Below, one piece after another: positions 34,274 through 42,739 of a DNA stretch of 64,000 nucleotides. The notes beneath the pieces were generated by a model. The model saw only the letters and a list, made by a program, of their open reading frames with translations. It was not told the DNA's origin and searched no databases. Both the position numbers and the translations under genes were made by a program. Position 1 is the first letter of the stretch; every line of letters begins with the position of its first letter. This DNA is from Williamwhitmania taraxaci (lineage in GTDB: Bacteria > Bacteroidota > Bacteroidia > Bacteroidales > Williamwhitmaniaceae): positions 45,154 through 109,153 of the forward strand of contig NZ_FMYP01000003.1 in the NCBI RefSeq assembly GCF_900096565.1. Direction: 5' to 3'.

Positions 34274-36286
34274 TTAATTAAAGAACTTATCAATCAATTC
34301 GTCATCAGCAATTGAAGGCAAGGTAACTTTAAGTAGTGGTGTCCGCTCCATTTCGCGTTTAATGGCAAAAATCGCAGGTTCATTACGAGCCCAGCTTCGA
34401 CGAGCAATGCCATTATTAACATCCCACAGCAACATAAGTTTTAGCCGTCTATCGCAATCGGCAGATCCATCGAGGGTCATTCCAAAGCCGCCATTAATCA
34501 CTTCGCCCCAACCAACTCCACCACCATTGTGTATGGAAACCCATGTGGCACCTCGAAATGAATCACCAATGACATTCTGCACTGCCATATCGGCAGTAAA
34601 GCTTGACCCGTCATAGATATTGGATGTTTCACGGTATGGAGAATCGGTACCCGATACATCGTGGTGATCGCGACCAAGCACAACGGGTCCAGATATTTCA
34701 CCGTTTGCAATCGCCTTGTTGAATGCCTCGGCAATTTTTATCCGGCCTTCCGAATCGGCATATAGGATGCGCGCTTGCGATCCAACTACCATTTTATTTT
34801 TGCCAGCTTCCTTAATCCAATGCATATTATCGGCAAGTTGCAATTGAATCTCACTTGGCGCCGTTTTAGCGATTTGAGCCAACACATCATAGGCAATCCT
34901 ATCGGTAGTTTCCAAGTCCGCTGGATTACCTGTAGCGCAGACCCATCGGAATGGTCCAAACCCATAATCGAAGAACATTGGCCCCATAATATCCTGAACG
35001 TACGAAGGGTATCTAAAGTTTCCCTTATCGTTGAGAATATCAGCACCGGCACGACTAGCCTCGAGGAGAAATGCGTTGCCGTAATCGAAGAAATACATTC
35101 CATTACCCACCAGTTTATTCACGGCCGCAACATGCCTTACAAGGGTCTCCTCCACCTTCTTCTTAAACAGGTCTGGCTGCTCTGCCATCATTCGATTTGA
35201 CTCTTCAAGACTCTGTCCAGCAGGATAGTAACCACCAGCCCAAGGATTATGGAGCGAAGTTTGATCCGTACCTAAGTCTACCGAAACACGATCCAAAGCC
35301 AAGCGCTCCCATAGGTCAACCACATTACCTTGAAAGGCCAAGGATATTGCTTCTTTCGCCGCAACAGCTCGCTTAATACGTGGAATAAGTTCGTCGAGGC
35401 TAGTGTAAACCTCATCCACCCAACCTTGGGAATGCCGCGTATGGACCGCCTTGGGATTGATCTCGGCCACAACTCCAACAACTCCAGCAATAACCGAAGC
35501 CTTTGGCTGAGCGCCGGACATCCCTCCTAATCCGGAGGAGACGAAAAGTTTACCACTGATATCATTTTCACCAGGCTTCAGGCGCTTACGAGCAGCATTT
35601 AACACGGTAATTGTGGTTCCATGCACAATTCCCTGTGGCCCAATATACATAAAAGAGCCAGCAGTCATTTGCCCATATTGGGAAACGCCCAAGGCATTAA
35701 ACTTTTCCCAATCATCCTTGGCGGAATAGTTGGGGATAACCATTCCATTAGTAACCACAACGCGAGGAGCATCCTTATGAGAAGGGAACAGCCCCATTGG
35801 ATGGCCGGAGTATAGAGCAAGCGTCTGCTCATCGGTCATTTCCGACAAATACTTCATGGTAAGCAGATACTGAGCCCAGTTTTGGAATACAGCTCCATTC
35901 CCACCATAGGTTATAAGTTCGTGAGGGTGTTGAGCTACTGCATAATCGAGATTATTGCTCAACATTAACATAATTGATGCTGCTTGAAGCGATTTATGGG
36001 GATAATCGGATATGGGGCGAGCATAAATAGAATAATCGGGACGAAACCTATACATATAGATGCGGCCATACTCTTCCAGTTCACTTGCAAATTCAGGCGC
36101 CAAAATGGCATGGTGCTTTTTGGCAAAATAGCGAAGTGCATTCTTTAGTGCCAATTTCTTCTCGTCCTGAGTTAGAATATGCTTGCGCTTGGGCGCATGA
36201 TTAATCTCAGGCTCATAGGGCTTTGGATTGGGTAGTTCGTTTGGAATTCCTTGCAAAATGAGCCGTTGAAACTCGTCTCTGGTCAT
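34274..36286 (-). CDS. hutU: Urocanate hydratase, long form
   Basis: A 670-residue NAD-dependent enzyme converting urocanate to imidazolone propionate in histidine breakdown. Recognisable urocanase parts are YGGNGAVFQNWAQYLLTMKY, LSGHP-type LYSGHPMGLFPSHKDAPRVV, the NAD domain MSGAQPKASVIAGVVGVVAE, FDYGNAFLLEASRAG, FGPFRWVCATGNPADLETTD and the C-terminal GRDHHDVSGTDSPYRETSN and HNGGGVGWGEVINGGFGMTL. The length matches the roughly 670-residue Bacteroidota type rather than the 555-residue proteobacterial type. No other hut gene is nearby. A consensus promoter precedes it and a terminator follows, so it is monocistronic. Confidence 0.95.
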   Translation of the reverse strand: MTRDEFQRLILQGIPNELPNPKPYEPEINHAPKRKHILTQDEKKLALKNALRYFAKKHHAILAPEFASELEEYGRIYMYRFRPDYSIYARPISDYPHKSLQAASIMLMLSNNLDYAVAQHPHELITYGGNGAVFQNWAQYLLTMKYLSEMTDEQTLALYSGHPMGLFPSHKDAPRVVVTNGMVIPNYSAKDDWEKFNALGVSQYGQMTAGSFMYIGPQGIVHGTTITVLNAARKRLKPGENDISGKLFVSSGLGGMSGAQPKASVIAGVVGVVAEINPKAVHTRHSQGWVDEVYTSLDELIPRIKRAVAAKEAISLAFQGNVVDLWERLALDRVSVDLGTDQTSLHNPWAGGYYPAGQSLEESNRMMAEQPDLFKKKVEETLVRHVAAVNKLVGNGMYFFDYGNAFLLEASRAGADILNDKGNFRYPSYVQDIMGPMFFDYGFGPFRWVCATGNPADLETTDRIAYDVLAQIAKTAPSEIQLQLADNMHWIKEAGKNKMVVGSQARILYADSEGRIKIAEAFNKAIANGEISGPVVLGRDHHDVSGTDSPYRETSNIYDGSSFTADMAVQNVIGDSFRGATWVSIHNGGGVGWGEVINGGFGMTLDGSADCDRRLKLMLLWDVNNGIARRSWARNEPAIFAIKREMERTPLLKVTLPSIADDELIDKFFN

Positions 36287-36321
36287 ATCGAAATCGATTT
36301 AAATTTAGTATTATAGAGTAG

Positions 36322-36350
36322 CAAAGTTAAAATATTTGCCTTAAGGACAA
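36322..36350 (-). promoter_or_regulatory. hutU promoter
   Basis: On the minus strand TTG (36350-36348), 18 bases, then TAACTTTG (36329-36322), matching TAnnTTTG. It lies about 35 bases ahead of the hutU start. Confidence 0.5.
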
Positions 36351-36546
36351 CCCGAAAATTGATCGGACATGCTGTAGAAAATATTTGCATAGTTTTTGAT
36401 ACCTTAGTCGAAACAAATTTTCTTTCTCCCATGTTTATAAAAACAAGAAAAGCATGTCACAGATGGGATTGATATTCTGGAGGAAGGCATCTTCACAACC
36501 CATACATTTAAACTACACTGAAAATTATAACTAAAATCACTTACTA

Positions 36547-37137
36547 ATGAAAAAATCATGGATCATTCTGGGAGTTATCGCGATTGTGGTGATAATTCTA
36601 TTTATGTGGATAAAGGGTAGCTACAACAGCATGGTAGTGCAGGGCGAAACAGTAACCACCGCTTGGGCAAATGTTGAAAGCCAGTATCAACGTAGGGTAG
36701 ATCTTATCCCCAACCTCGTAAACACAGTTAAGGGTTATGCCGAATTTGAAAAAAGCACCCTTACCGCTGTAGTAGAGGCACGTGCCAACGCCACGAAGGT
36801 TTCGATAAATCCACAAAACTTAAATGCTGAATCGATGAAGCAATTCCAGCAAGCACAAGGTCAGCTTAGCGGAGCGCTTTCAAGACTACTAGTTACGGTT
36901 GAAAAATACCCAGACCTAAAGGCAAATCAGAACTTTCTTGAGCTACAATCGCAGCTGGAAGGAACCGAAAACAGGATTGCTGTAGAGAGGCGTAACTTCA
37001 ACGAGGCTGTAAAGATCTACAACAGCAACATCAAGAGTTTCCCAACACTTATTTTTGCAAAGAGTTTTGGGTTCGAGGCCAAGGCATACTTCGAGGCTGA
37101 TGCAAAAGCAGAAGAGGCACCAAAAGTTCAATTTTAG
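36547..37137 (+). CDS. LemA family protein
   Basis: A 196-residue membrane-anchored helical protein. One N-terminal membrane segment (SWIILGVIAIVVIILFMWIK), then the LemA core: YNSMVVQGETVTTAWANVES, QYQRRVDLIPNLVNTVKGYA, AQGQLSGALSRLLVTVEKYP and LKANQNFLELQSQLEGTENR, with the end NSNIKSFPTLIFAKSFGFEA. LemA proteins have an outward-facing helical bundle with poorly defined function. It forms a unit with two TPM-domain genes starting 3 bases later, a pairing frequently seen in bacteria. Confidence 0.93.
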   Translation: MKKSWIILGVIAIVVIILFMWIKGSYNSMVVQGETVTTAWANVESQYQRRVDLIPNLVNTVKGYAEFEKSTLTAVVEARANATKVSINPQNLNAESMKQFQQAQGQLSGALSRLLVTVEKYPDLKANQNFLELQSQLEGTENRIAVERRNFNEAVKIYNSNIKSFPTLIFAKSFGFEAKAYFEADAKAEEAPKVQF

Positions 37138-37140
37138 GGT

Positions 37141-37575
37141 ATGAGCGCTAAAACTTTTTTTACTGCAGAGGAGCAACGTCGAATAGTAGAGGCAATTGCT
37201 CAGGCAGAAATGAGTACTTCCGGAGAAATTCGGGTACATCTGGAAAAGAAGTGCAACCTAGAAGTACTGGATAGAGCGTCGCAGGTATTCGCAAAACTAA
37301 ACATGCACAAAACAGCGGAGCGGAATGGAGTCCTTTTCTACCTAGCGGTGGAAAACCGTAAATTTGCAATACTTGGTGATGCTGGTATAAATGCCAAAAC
37401 TGGATCTGATTTCTGGAACGAGATTAAAGCCGATGTAGTTCAGGATTTCAGCAGTGGGAACATTGCTGATGGGTTGGTAAATGGCATTTTAAAAGCGGGA
37501 GAACAATTGAAGGCACACTTCCCATACCAAAGTGACGATGTAAACGAACTACCCAACGAGATTTCATTTAAATAA
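37141..37575 (+). CDS. TPM domain protein, soluble form
   Basis: A 144-residue TPM (Psb32/Rv-type) domain protein without signal peptide or membrane segment. It begins AKTFFTAEEQRRIVEAIAQA, with EMSTSGEIRVHLEKKC and the core NGVLFYLAVENRKFAILGDA and WNEIKADVVQDFSSGNIADG. TPM domains have been linked to photosystem II repair in plants and to acid phosphatase-like folds, but the bacterial role is unclear. It lies between LemA and the second TPM gene with gaps of 3 and 5 bases, so the three act together. Confidence 0.87.
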   Translation: MSAKTFFTAEEQRRIVEAIAQAEMSTSGEIRVHLEKKCNLEVLDRASQVFAKLNMHKTAERNGVLFYLAVENRKFAILGDAGINAKTGSDFWNEIKADVVQDFSSGNIADGLVNGILKAGEQLKAHFPYQSDDVNELPNEISFK

Positions 37576-37580
37576 AAACG

Positions 37581-38366
37581 ATGGTAATGAGTTCTTTAAA
37601 AAAAATAGGTCTCCTACTTTTGATGGTATTGGGTGTTGGTTCTATTTCCTTCGCCCAAACGATCCCGAGTCCGATGTCGCCCCCACGGTTGGTGAACGAC
37701 TTTACAAGTTTACTATCCCAGCAAGAACAAGCACAATTGGAGCAGAAACTTCGGAACTACGCCGATACAACCTCCACCCAAATCTATATTGTTACCGTTA
37801 ACAGTTTCGACGGCCAAGACAAGGCTGCCTATGCTGCCATGATGGGAGAACAATGGAAGATAGGGCAAAAAGGTAAGAACAACGGCATCCTACTGCTCAT
37901 AAAGCCAACAAATAACGAAGGCAAAGGAGAAGTATTTATTGCCACAGGTTATGGAATGGAAGAGAAGGTTACCGATGCCATGTCGCGAAGAATTATCGAA
38001 AAGCAGATACTTCCGGCATTCAGATCAAACCAGTTCTATTCAGGACTTGATGCGGCAACAACAACCATTATAAAACTTTCGAGCGGCACTTACAAAGGTG
38101 ATAAGAAAGGAAAAGAAGGCGGAGTATTCGGCGGGATTCTTTTCTTTGGCTTGCTAGCACTAATGCTATTTCTAGCCTCACGTAGAGGAGGTGGAGGAAA
38201 AACATACTCATCTACTGGCAGCAGTCTACCATTTTGGTTGATGGCTGGTGCCGCAGGGAGCAGTTTTGGCAACTTCAGCTCTGGAGGTGGAAGCTTTGGC
38301 GGCGGTGGATTTTCCGGCGGTGGTGGCGGAAGCTTCGGCGGCGGTGGCGCCGGCGGAAGTTGGTAA
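37581..38366 (+). CDS. YgcG-type TPM domain membrane protein with Gly-rich tail
   Basis: A 261-residue exported protein. The signal peptide (KKIGLLLLMVLGVGSISFA) is followed by a TPM domain (LVNDFTSLLSQQEQAQLEQK, TSTQIYIVTVNSFDGQDKAA, NGILLLIKPTN, YGMEEKVTDAMSRRII). Next is one membrane segment (GGILFFGLLALMLFLASRRG) and a tail almost wholly of Gly, Ser and Phe, ending GAGGSW. This matches the YgcG/DUF2207-like pattern of TPM proteins. ATG 37587 is an alternative start. Its Gly-rich end would be cytosolic or poorly structured. It terminates at a strong hairpin. Confidence 0.87.
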   Translation: MVMSSLKKIGLLLLMVLGVGSISFAQTIPSPMSPPRLVNDFTSLLSQQEQAQLEQKLRNYADTTSTQIYIVTVNSFDGQDKAAYAAMMGEQWKIGQKGKNNGILLLIKPTNNEGKGEVFIATGYGMEEKVTDAMSRRIIEKQILPAFRSNQFYSGLDAATTTIIKLSSGTYKGDKKGKEGGVFGGILFFGLLALMLFLASRRGGGGKTYSSTGSSLPFWLMAGAAGSSFGNFSSGGGSFGGGGFSGGGGGSFGGGGAGGSW

Positions 38367-38369
38367 TAA

Positions 38370-38395
38370 AAAAGGGCTCATTTTTGAGCCCTTTT
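38370..38395. terminator. Bidirectional terminator
   Basis: AAAAGGGCTCA and TGAGCCCTTTT form an 11-base stem with a TTTT loop, between the convergent TPM and zinc-ribbon genes. Confidence 0.88.
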
Positions 38396-38398
38396 CAT

Positions 38399-39175
38399 TT
38401 ATCCAATAATTTGATCTTCTGCGACAGTATCATCAACTAAAATTCTACCACAATACTCGCAAACGATTACCTTTTTGCCAAGGCGAATGTCGAGTTGACG
38501 TTGAGGCGGAATCTTATTGAAGCAGCCCCCACAAGCATCACGCTTTACAGTTACTACAGCAAGACCATTACGAGCGTTAATCCTCAATCGCTTGTAAGCC
38601 GAAAGCAACCTTACTTCGATAAGCCGTTGACAGGCTTCGGATTTCGCATAAAGTGAATCTTCCTCTTTCTTGGTTTCCGAAACAATCTCGTTAAGTTCCA
38701 TCTGCTTATTAGCCAAATCGGCTTTACGCTCAGTCAAAAGAGCGGATGATTCCTCAATGAGACTTTTCTTGTCCTTGCTTTGAGCGGAAAACTCCTTAAT
38801 TCTCTTTTCGCTCAACTCAATTTCGAGGGTCTGGAATTCAATCTCCTTGTTCAACGAATCGAATTCACGATTATTCTTAACATTTTTTTGCTGTTCCTCA
38901 TACTTCTTAACAAGAGCCTTTGACTCAGAAATATCGAGCGTTTTCTTTGAAACGGAGGCATCGAGGGTAGCAACTTCTTGCTCCAAGTTTTTAACTCTGG
39001 TCTCTAAGCCTTCAATCTCGTCTTCCAAATCTTGAACCTCCAGAGGCAATTCGCCGCGAAGAAGTTTTATCCTATCAATTGTGGAATCGATGATCTGAAG
39101 ATCATATAATGCTTTGAGTTTGTCGGATACCGACAACTCGTTGGACTCAGCAACCTTACCTTTGTCTGTCACCAT
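38399..39175 (-). CDS. Coiled-coil protein with C-terminal C4 zinc ribbon (CT398-like)
   Basis: A 258-residue cytosolic protein. Residues about 15-185 are a long charged coiled-coil (Lys/Glu/Leu-rich). The end is a zinc ribbon: VKRDACGGCFNKIPPQRQLD and KKVIVCEYCGRILVDD, i.e. C-x2-C ... C-x2-C. This is the architecture of the 'C4-type zinc ribbon' family, related to chlamydial CT398; known members interact with the secretion apparatus or sigma-54, but function here is not known. It is downstream of the Nif3-like gene with a 5-base gap, forming an operon. Confidence 0.87.
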   Translation of the reverse strand: MVTDKGKVAESNELSVSDKLKALYDLQIIDSTIDRIKLLRGELPLEVQDLEDEIEGLETRVKNLEQEVATLDASVSKKTLDISESKALVKKYEEQQKNVKNNREFDSLNKEIEFQTLEIELSEKRIKEFSAQSKDKKSLIEESSALLTERKADLANKQMELNEIVSETKKEEDSLYAKSEACQRLIEVRLLSAYKRLRINARNGLAVVTVKRDACGGCFNKIPPQRQLDIRLGKKVIVCEYCGRILVDDTVAEDQIIG

Positions 39176-39180
39176 ACGGC

Positions 39181-40290
39181 CTACAAATAATTTATCGGGT
39201 TTGAATTTGTTTCTGCTATGTAAACGGCAAAATTAGGGAAATTTTTCTTTAATAAGCTAGAAATTATCTCCAAAGAAGAATATTCGCTCTCGAAATGTCC
39301 AATATCCATCAGCATAAGTTTGCCTTTGGCATCAAAAAAATTATGATATTTTACATCTCCGGTAATAAATGCTTGGGCTCCAGAAGATATTGCCTTCTCA
39401 AGAAGAGAGTATCCACTCCCACCACAAACAGCCACTCGGCTGATTGTTTTTGATACGGCATTGGTATATCGAATGCAAGGAACACGATAAGTATTCTTTA
39501 CCACGGCCAGAAAATCATCGATGGAAATTGGCTCTTCAAAATCGCCAACAGCTCCAAGTCCAAGATTCCCAATTGTATTTGCCAAAGGAATGACATCATA
39601 TGCCACTTCTTCATACGGATGAACCTCAACCATTCGCCGCAGAACCGTTCCCGTGCAGTAGCTAGGGCAAACAACCTCTATACGAACTTCCGGTTCGGAG
39701 TGCAATACATCAACCTGCCCAACAAAAGGGGTTGCACCCGCTTCAGCCTTAAAGCTGCCTGTTCCTGTATGGCTAAAACTACACGAACTATAGTTTCCGA
39801 TATTGCCCGCTCCAGCATCAAACATGGCCTGACGAACGTCTTGAGCATGTGCTTCAGGAACAAAAACCACAATCTTTTGTAGACGGTTCGACAGTGGATC
39901 CAATACCTTAAGATTCGTTAGACCCATCTTCTGCCCCATCATAAAACTAACGCCGTTGGCGGTAATGTCAAGATTTGTATGGCAAGAATAGATGCATAAA
40001 TTATTTTTAATAGCCTTAACCACAATACGTTCCACTTCCGTTGCTCCTGTCAGGCTTTTAATTCCAGAAAAAATCAAAGGGTGATGAGCAATGACCATGT
40101 CAATTCCCTTTGCTATAGCCTCGTCAATCACCTCCTCGGTAATATCTAAGGAAAGAATGGCCGCTGCAACGGAGGAAGACGAAAGCCCTACCTGAAGGCC
40201 TGAATTATCGTAAGACTCCTGGAGTTGTAGCGGTGCAAAGGTTTCAATACATGTAGTGATTTCGGATACGAGTAGGCGTTGCATTGTCAT
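39181..40290 (-). CDS. Nif3-like dinuclear metal centre protein (YbgI/YqfO type)
   Basis: A 369-residue hexameric protein of the Nif3/GTP cyclohydrolase type 1-like family. I start at 40290 (MTMQRLLVSEI); a frame to 40317 overlaps the upstream gene, and 40284 is also possible. The N-terminal half has DNSGLQVGLSSSSVAAAILS and the metal ligands MVIAHHPLIFSGIKSLTG. The C-terminal half has VAVCGGSGYSLLEKAISSGA and ITGDVKYHNFFDAKGKLMLM. A central insertion of about 130 residues gives the 370-residue subtype with a PII-like domain. The metal-dependent activity in vivo is not settled. It lies in the MerR/Nif3/zinc-ribbon gene set. Confidence 0.9.
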   Translation of the reverse strand: MTMQRLLVSEITTCIETFAPLQLQESYDNSGLQVGLSSSSVAAAILSLDITEEVIDEAIAKGIDMVIAHHPLIFSGIKSLTGATEVERIVVKAIKNNLCIYSCHTNLDITANGVSFMMGQKMGLTNLKVLDPLSNRLQKIVVFVPEAHAQDVRQAMFDAGAGNIGNYSSCSFSHTGTGSFKAEAGATPFVGQVDVLHSEPEVRIEVVCPSYCTGTVLRRMVEVHPYEEVAYDVIPLANTIGNLGLGAVGDFEEPISIDDFLAVVKNTYRVPCIRYTNAVSKTISRVAVCGGSGYSLLEKAISSGAQAFITGDVKYHNFFDAKGKLMLMDIGHFESEYSSLEIISSLLKKNFPNFAVYIAETNSNPINYL

Positions 40291-40294
40291 CGGA

Positions 40295-40630
40295 TTACAG
40301 CGACTCTTTGACCTCAATGAGCATTTCTCTGATTCCCGTCAGTGTTTGAACAATATCAAACGTATTTACGGTCCCCTCTTTGTTCTCCTTAATCCGTTTC
40401 TGTGCACCGGCTAAAGTCATACCTTGTTCTTTCACCAAATAGTAAATAAGGTGAAAGTTCTGGATATCTTCCTTTGTGAATAGACGGTTGCCCTTCTTAT
40501 TCTTTTTCGGTTTAATAATATCAAAACTTTTCTCCCAGAACCTAATGAGCGAGGTGTTTACATCAAACATCTCGGCAACTTCCCCTATGGCGTAGTAAAG
40601 TTTCTCGACTTTCTTCTCTTTGTATGGCAT
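40295..40630 (-). CDS. MerR-type helix-turn-helix regulator
   Basis: A 111-residue MerR-family DNA-binding protein: KLYYAIGEVAEMFDVNTSLI is the helix-turn-helix and RFWEKSFDIIKPKKNKKGNR the wing. A short coiled-coil dimer helix follows (QGMTLAGAQKRIKENKEG). It has no visible effector-binding domain and no metal-binding Cys. It ends 4 bases before the Nif3-like gene and starts 7 bases after the M23 gene, so it belongs to a five-gene run on this strand. It might regulate that run, but no target site is evident. Confidence 0.88.
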   Translation of the reverse strand: MPYKEKKVEKLYYAIGEVAEMFDVNTSLIRFWEKSFDIIKPKKNKKGNRLFTKEDIQNFHLIYYLVKEQGMTLAGAQKRIKENKEGTVNTFDIVQTLTGIREMLIEVKESL

Positions 40631-40637
40631 AGAAACT

Positions 40638-41612
40638 CTAATCTAATGATTGTCCACTATTTGCAGCTAACTCAATAAGACGATCGTACTCTTCAGGGGT
40701 AAGGTCGTTGAAATAAAAATTTATAGGATTGATAGGTGTATCATTCTTTAATACCTCATAGTGAAGGTGCGGCGCCATGGACATACCAGAGTTGCCTACC
40801 CTCCCCACTACATCGCCACGCTTTACACGTTGGCCCGTTCGAACGGAGATACTACTAAGATGTGCATACAAGGTTTTGAATCCAAAGCCATGGTCGACCA
40901 TTACAACGTTACCATAACCTCGCTGCCCTTGCTCTACCTTAATAATTTGGCCATTCCCAGTAGCAAACACCTCAGTTCCTGATGGGGCCGTAAAATCCAT
41001 TCCAGTATGCATTTTCAACACCTTATAGAATGGGTGAATACGAATGCCAAAGGGAGACGCCACGTGTTTAAGATCCTTATTTCTTACAGGCTGAATAGCT
41101 GGTACGCTCATCAGCATTTCCTCCTTAGTCTTGGCCAATTTCACCAATTCATCATAGGAAACACTCTGTATGTAAACTCGTTTTGAGAGGTTTTCTAACT
41201 TCTTAAATGATGCCTTTACAATTTTCGGATTCGTCAGCGACTCTAGTTCGTCATAACGAGAAACGCCACCCATTCCGGCGTTTCGAATACTCGAAGGGAT
41301 TGGATCGGCTTCAAAAATAGTTCGGTAAATATTCTCATCGCGCTGTTCTAAATCAACAATAACCTTTTCTATTTGATCGAACTTACCCGAGAGCATTTCG
41401 AACTGAAGCGAAAGCAGTGCATTTTCGCGCTTAAGACCGCGTTCAACAGGTGTGTCGAAGAAAAACGAATAGCCAATGTAGTATACTACCGCAATAACCC
41501 CACTGGCAAAAAAATAAGTCAATCCCCTCACCAACTTGGTACGCAAACTCAACCGAACGGCATCAAAGCTGAGTGATTCAGGATTAAAATGATATTTACT
41601 TTTTTGCATCAC
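40638..41612 (-). CDS. M23 (LytM-type) metallopeptidase, paralog 1
   Basis: A 324-residue inner-membrane anchored peptidoglycan endopeptidase. A cytosolic start (KYHFNPESLSFDAVRLSLRT) and one membrane segment (GLTYFFASGVIAVVYYIGYS) are followed by a coiled-coil (about 55-105). The C-terminal M23 domain (about 180-290) has HPFYKVLKMHTGMDFTAP with the zinc ligands H-x3-D, VMVDHGFGFKTLYAHL and APHLHYEVLKNDTPINP (final H-x-H). All LytM zinc ligands are present, so activity is likely. It is 43 percent-like in layout to its neighbour at 41623, clearly a tandem duplicate; the exact identity needs alignment. Confidence 0.9.
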   Translation of the reverse strand: MMQKSKYHFNPESLSFDAVRLSLRTKLVRGLTYFFASGVIAVVYYIGYSFFFDTPVERGLKRENALLSLQFEMLSGKFDQIEKVIVDLEQRDENIYRTIFEADPIPSSIRNAGMGGVSRYDELESLTNPKIVKASFKKLENLSKRVYIQSVSYDELVKLAKTKEEMLMSVPAIQPVRNKDLKHVASPFGIRIHPFYKVLKMHTGMDFTAPSGTEVFATGNGQIIKVEQGQRGYGNVVMVDHGFGFKTLYAHLSSISVRTGQRVKRGDVVGRVGNSGMSMAPHLHYEVLKNDTPINPINFYFNDLTPEEYDRLIELAANSGQSLD

Positions 41613-41622
41613 CTAGTAGCAA

Positions 41623-42594
41623 TTAGTCTTGGCTAACACCGGAAAGCAGCGCAGCCCGGTCAATAATCTTATCAAAATCGGCCTGATCTAAATTCCCAAA
41701 ATAGTTGATGGGGTTTACAGGTTTATTGTGATACATAACTTCATAGTGTAAGTGTGGCCCGGTACTCCGTCCTGTGTTGCCAAGGAGACCGACTATTTCG
41801 CCGCGTTTAACACGCTGTCCTACAACAACCTTCGTGGCCTTCAAATGCGCGTAGCGAGTTTTATAACCAAAACCATGGTTAACAATAACATTATTTCCAT
41901 AACCGTGATTCGAGGATACCACTAATTCCACTACACCATCGCCAGAAGAATAGACTTCCGATCCAATGGGTGCAGAAATATCAATCCCCTCGTGAAACTT
42001 AACTGAGCGATTAAACGGATCTCGTCTAAATCCAAAGAAATCGGTTAAGCGCATGTTGTCTCGTAGCGAAACCGGCTGAATTGCCGGCATTCGGGCAGAT
42101 AGTTGTTCCTTTTGCTTGGCAAGTATAATAACGTCATCAAAAGATTTACTCTGAATATATGCCTGCCTAGTAATTTTGTCAAGAAACATTGATGCATGCA
42201 CAGCCACTGCACCATTTTTTATTCCAGAGAAAGCCTCATAGCGTTCGGCTCCACCAAATCCAGCTTCCCGTATGGAAGAAGGGATGGTGTCCTCCTCGAA
42301 AATGCTTCGGTAAATATTATTATCGCGCTGCTGCATATCCGTTAATACTTGGCTTGCATCAGATAAGCGATTTTCCAACAAGTCATACTTTACGAGCAAA
42401 TCGGCACGCTCCCGCTTTAATGCAAGCGTTTTTGGCGTATCGAAAAAATAGGTAAAAGCAAAACTAAAAGCGGTAGCAATTACAAAGCCGGCAACCATAT
42501 AACCCACTGCTCGCAACACCTTCCGTTTGAAAGGCATCGCAACGATATCGAAGTTGAGTGTAATCGGATTGAACTTGTAGTGATGTTTTGGCAT
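41623..42594 (-). CDS. M23 (LytM-type) metallopeptidase, paralog 2
   Basis: A 323-residue paralog of the protein encoded just downstream, with the same order: cytosolic start (HYKFNPITLNFDIVAMPFKR), one membrane segment (VGYMVAGFVIATAFSFAFTY), coiled-coil, and C-terminal M23 domain. Zinc ligands are in VKFHEGIDISAPIGSEV and TGPHLHYEVMYHNKPVNP; NHGFGYKTRYAHL carries the middle part. The two genes are 10 bases apart. It is the first gene of the run and diverges from alaS. Probably cleaves peptide cross-links in peptidoglycan during growth. Confidence 0.9.
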   Translation of the reverse strand: MPKHHYKFNPITLNFDIVAMPFKRKVLRAVGYMVAGFVIATAFSFAFTYFFDTPKTLALKRERADLLVKYDLLENRLSDASQVLTDMQQRDNNIYRSIFEEDTIPSSIREAGFGGAERYEAFSGIKNGAVAVHASMFLDKITRQAYIQSKSFDDVIILAKQKEQLSARMPAIQPVSLRDNMRLTDFFGFRRDPFNRSVKFHEGIDISAPIGSEVYSSGDGVVELVVSSNHGYGNNVIVNHGFGYKTRYAHLKATKVVVGQRVKRGEIVGLLGNTGRSTGPHLHYEVMYHNKPVNPINYFGNLDQADFDKIIDRAALLSGVSQD

Positions 42595-42739
42595 GCAGTT
42601 AATACCGTATTATTGAAAGAAAGTTGTGTTTAGGTTCCAAAACTAAACGAAATAAATTAATTTTACAACCTATTTTCGTCAAAATATTGCGATTAAAGTA
42701 TAAAGTAGCCTCAAACAAATCACTTAAATATAACATTTT

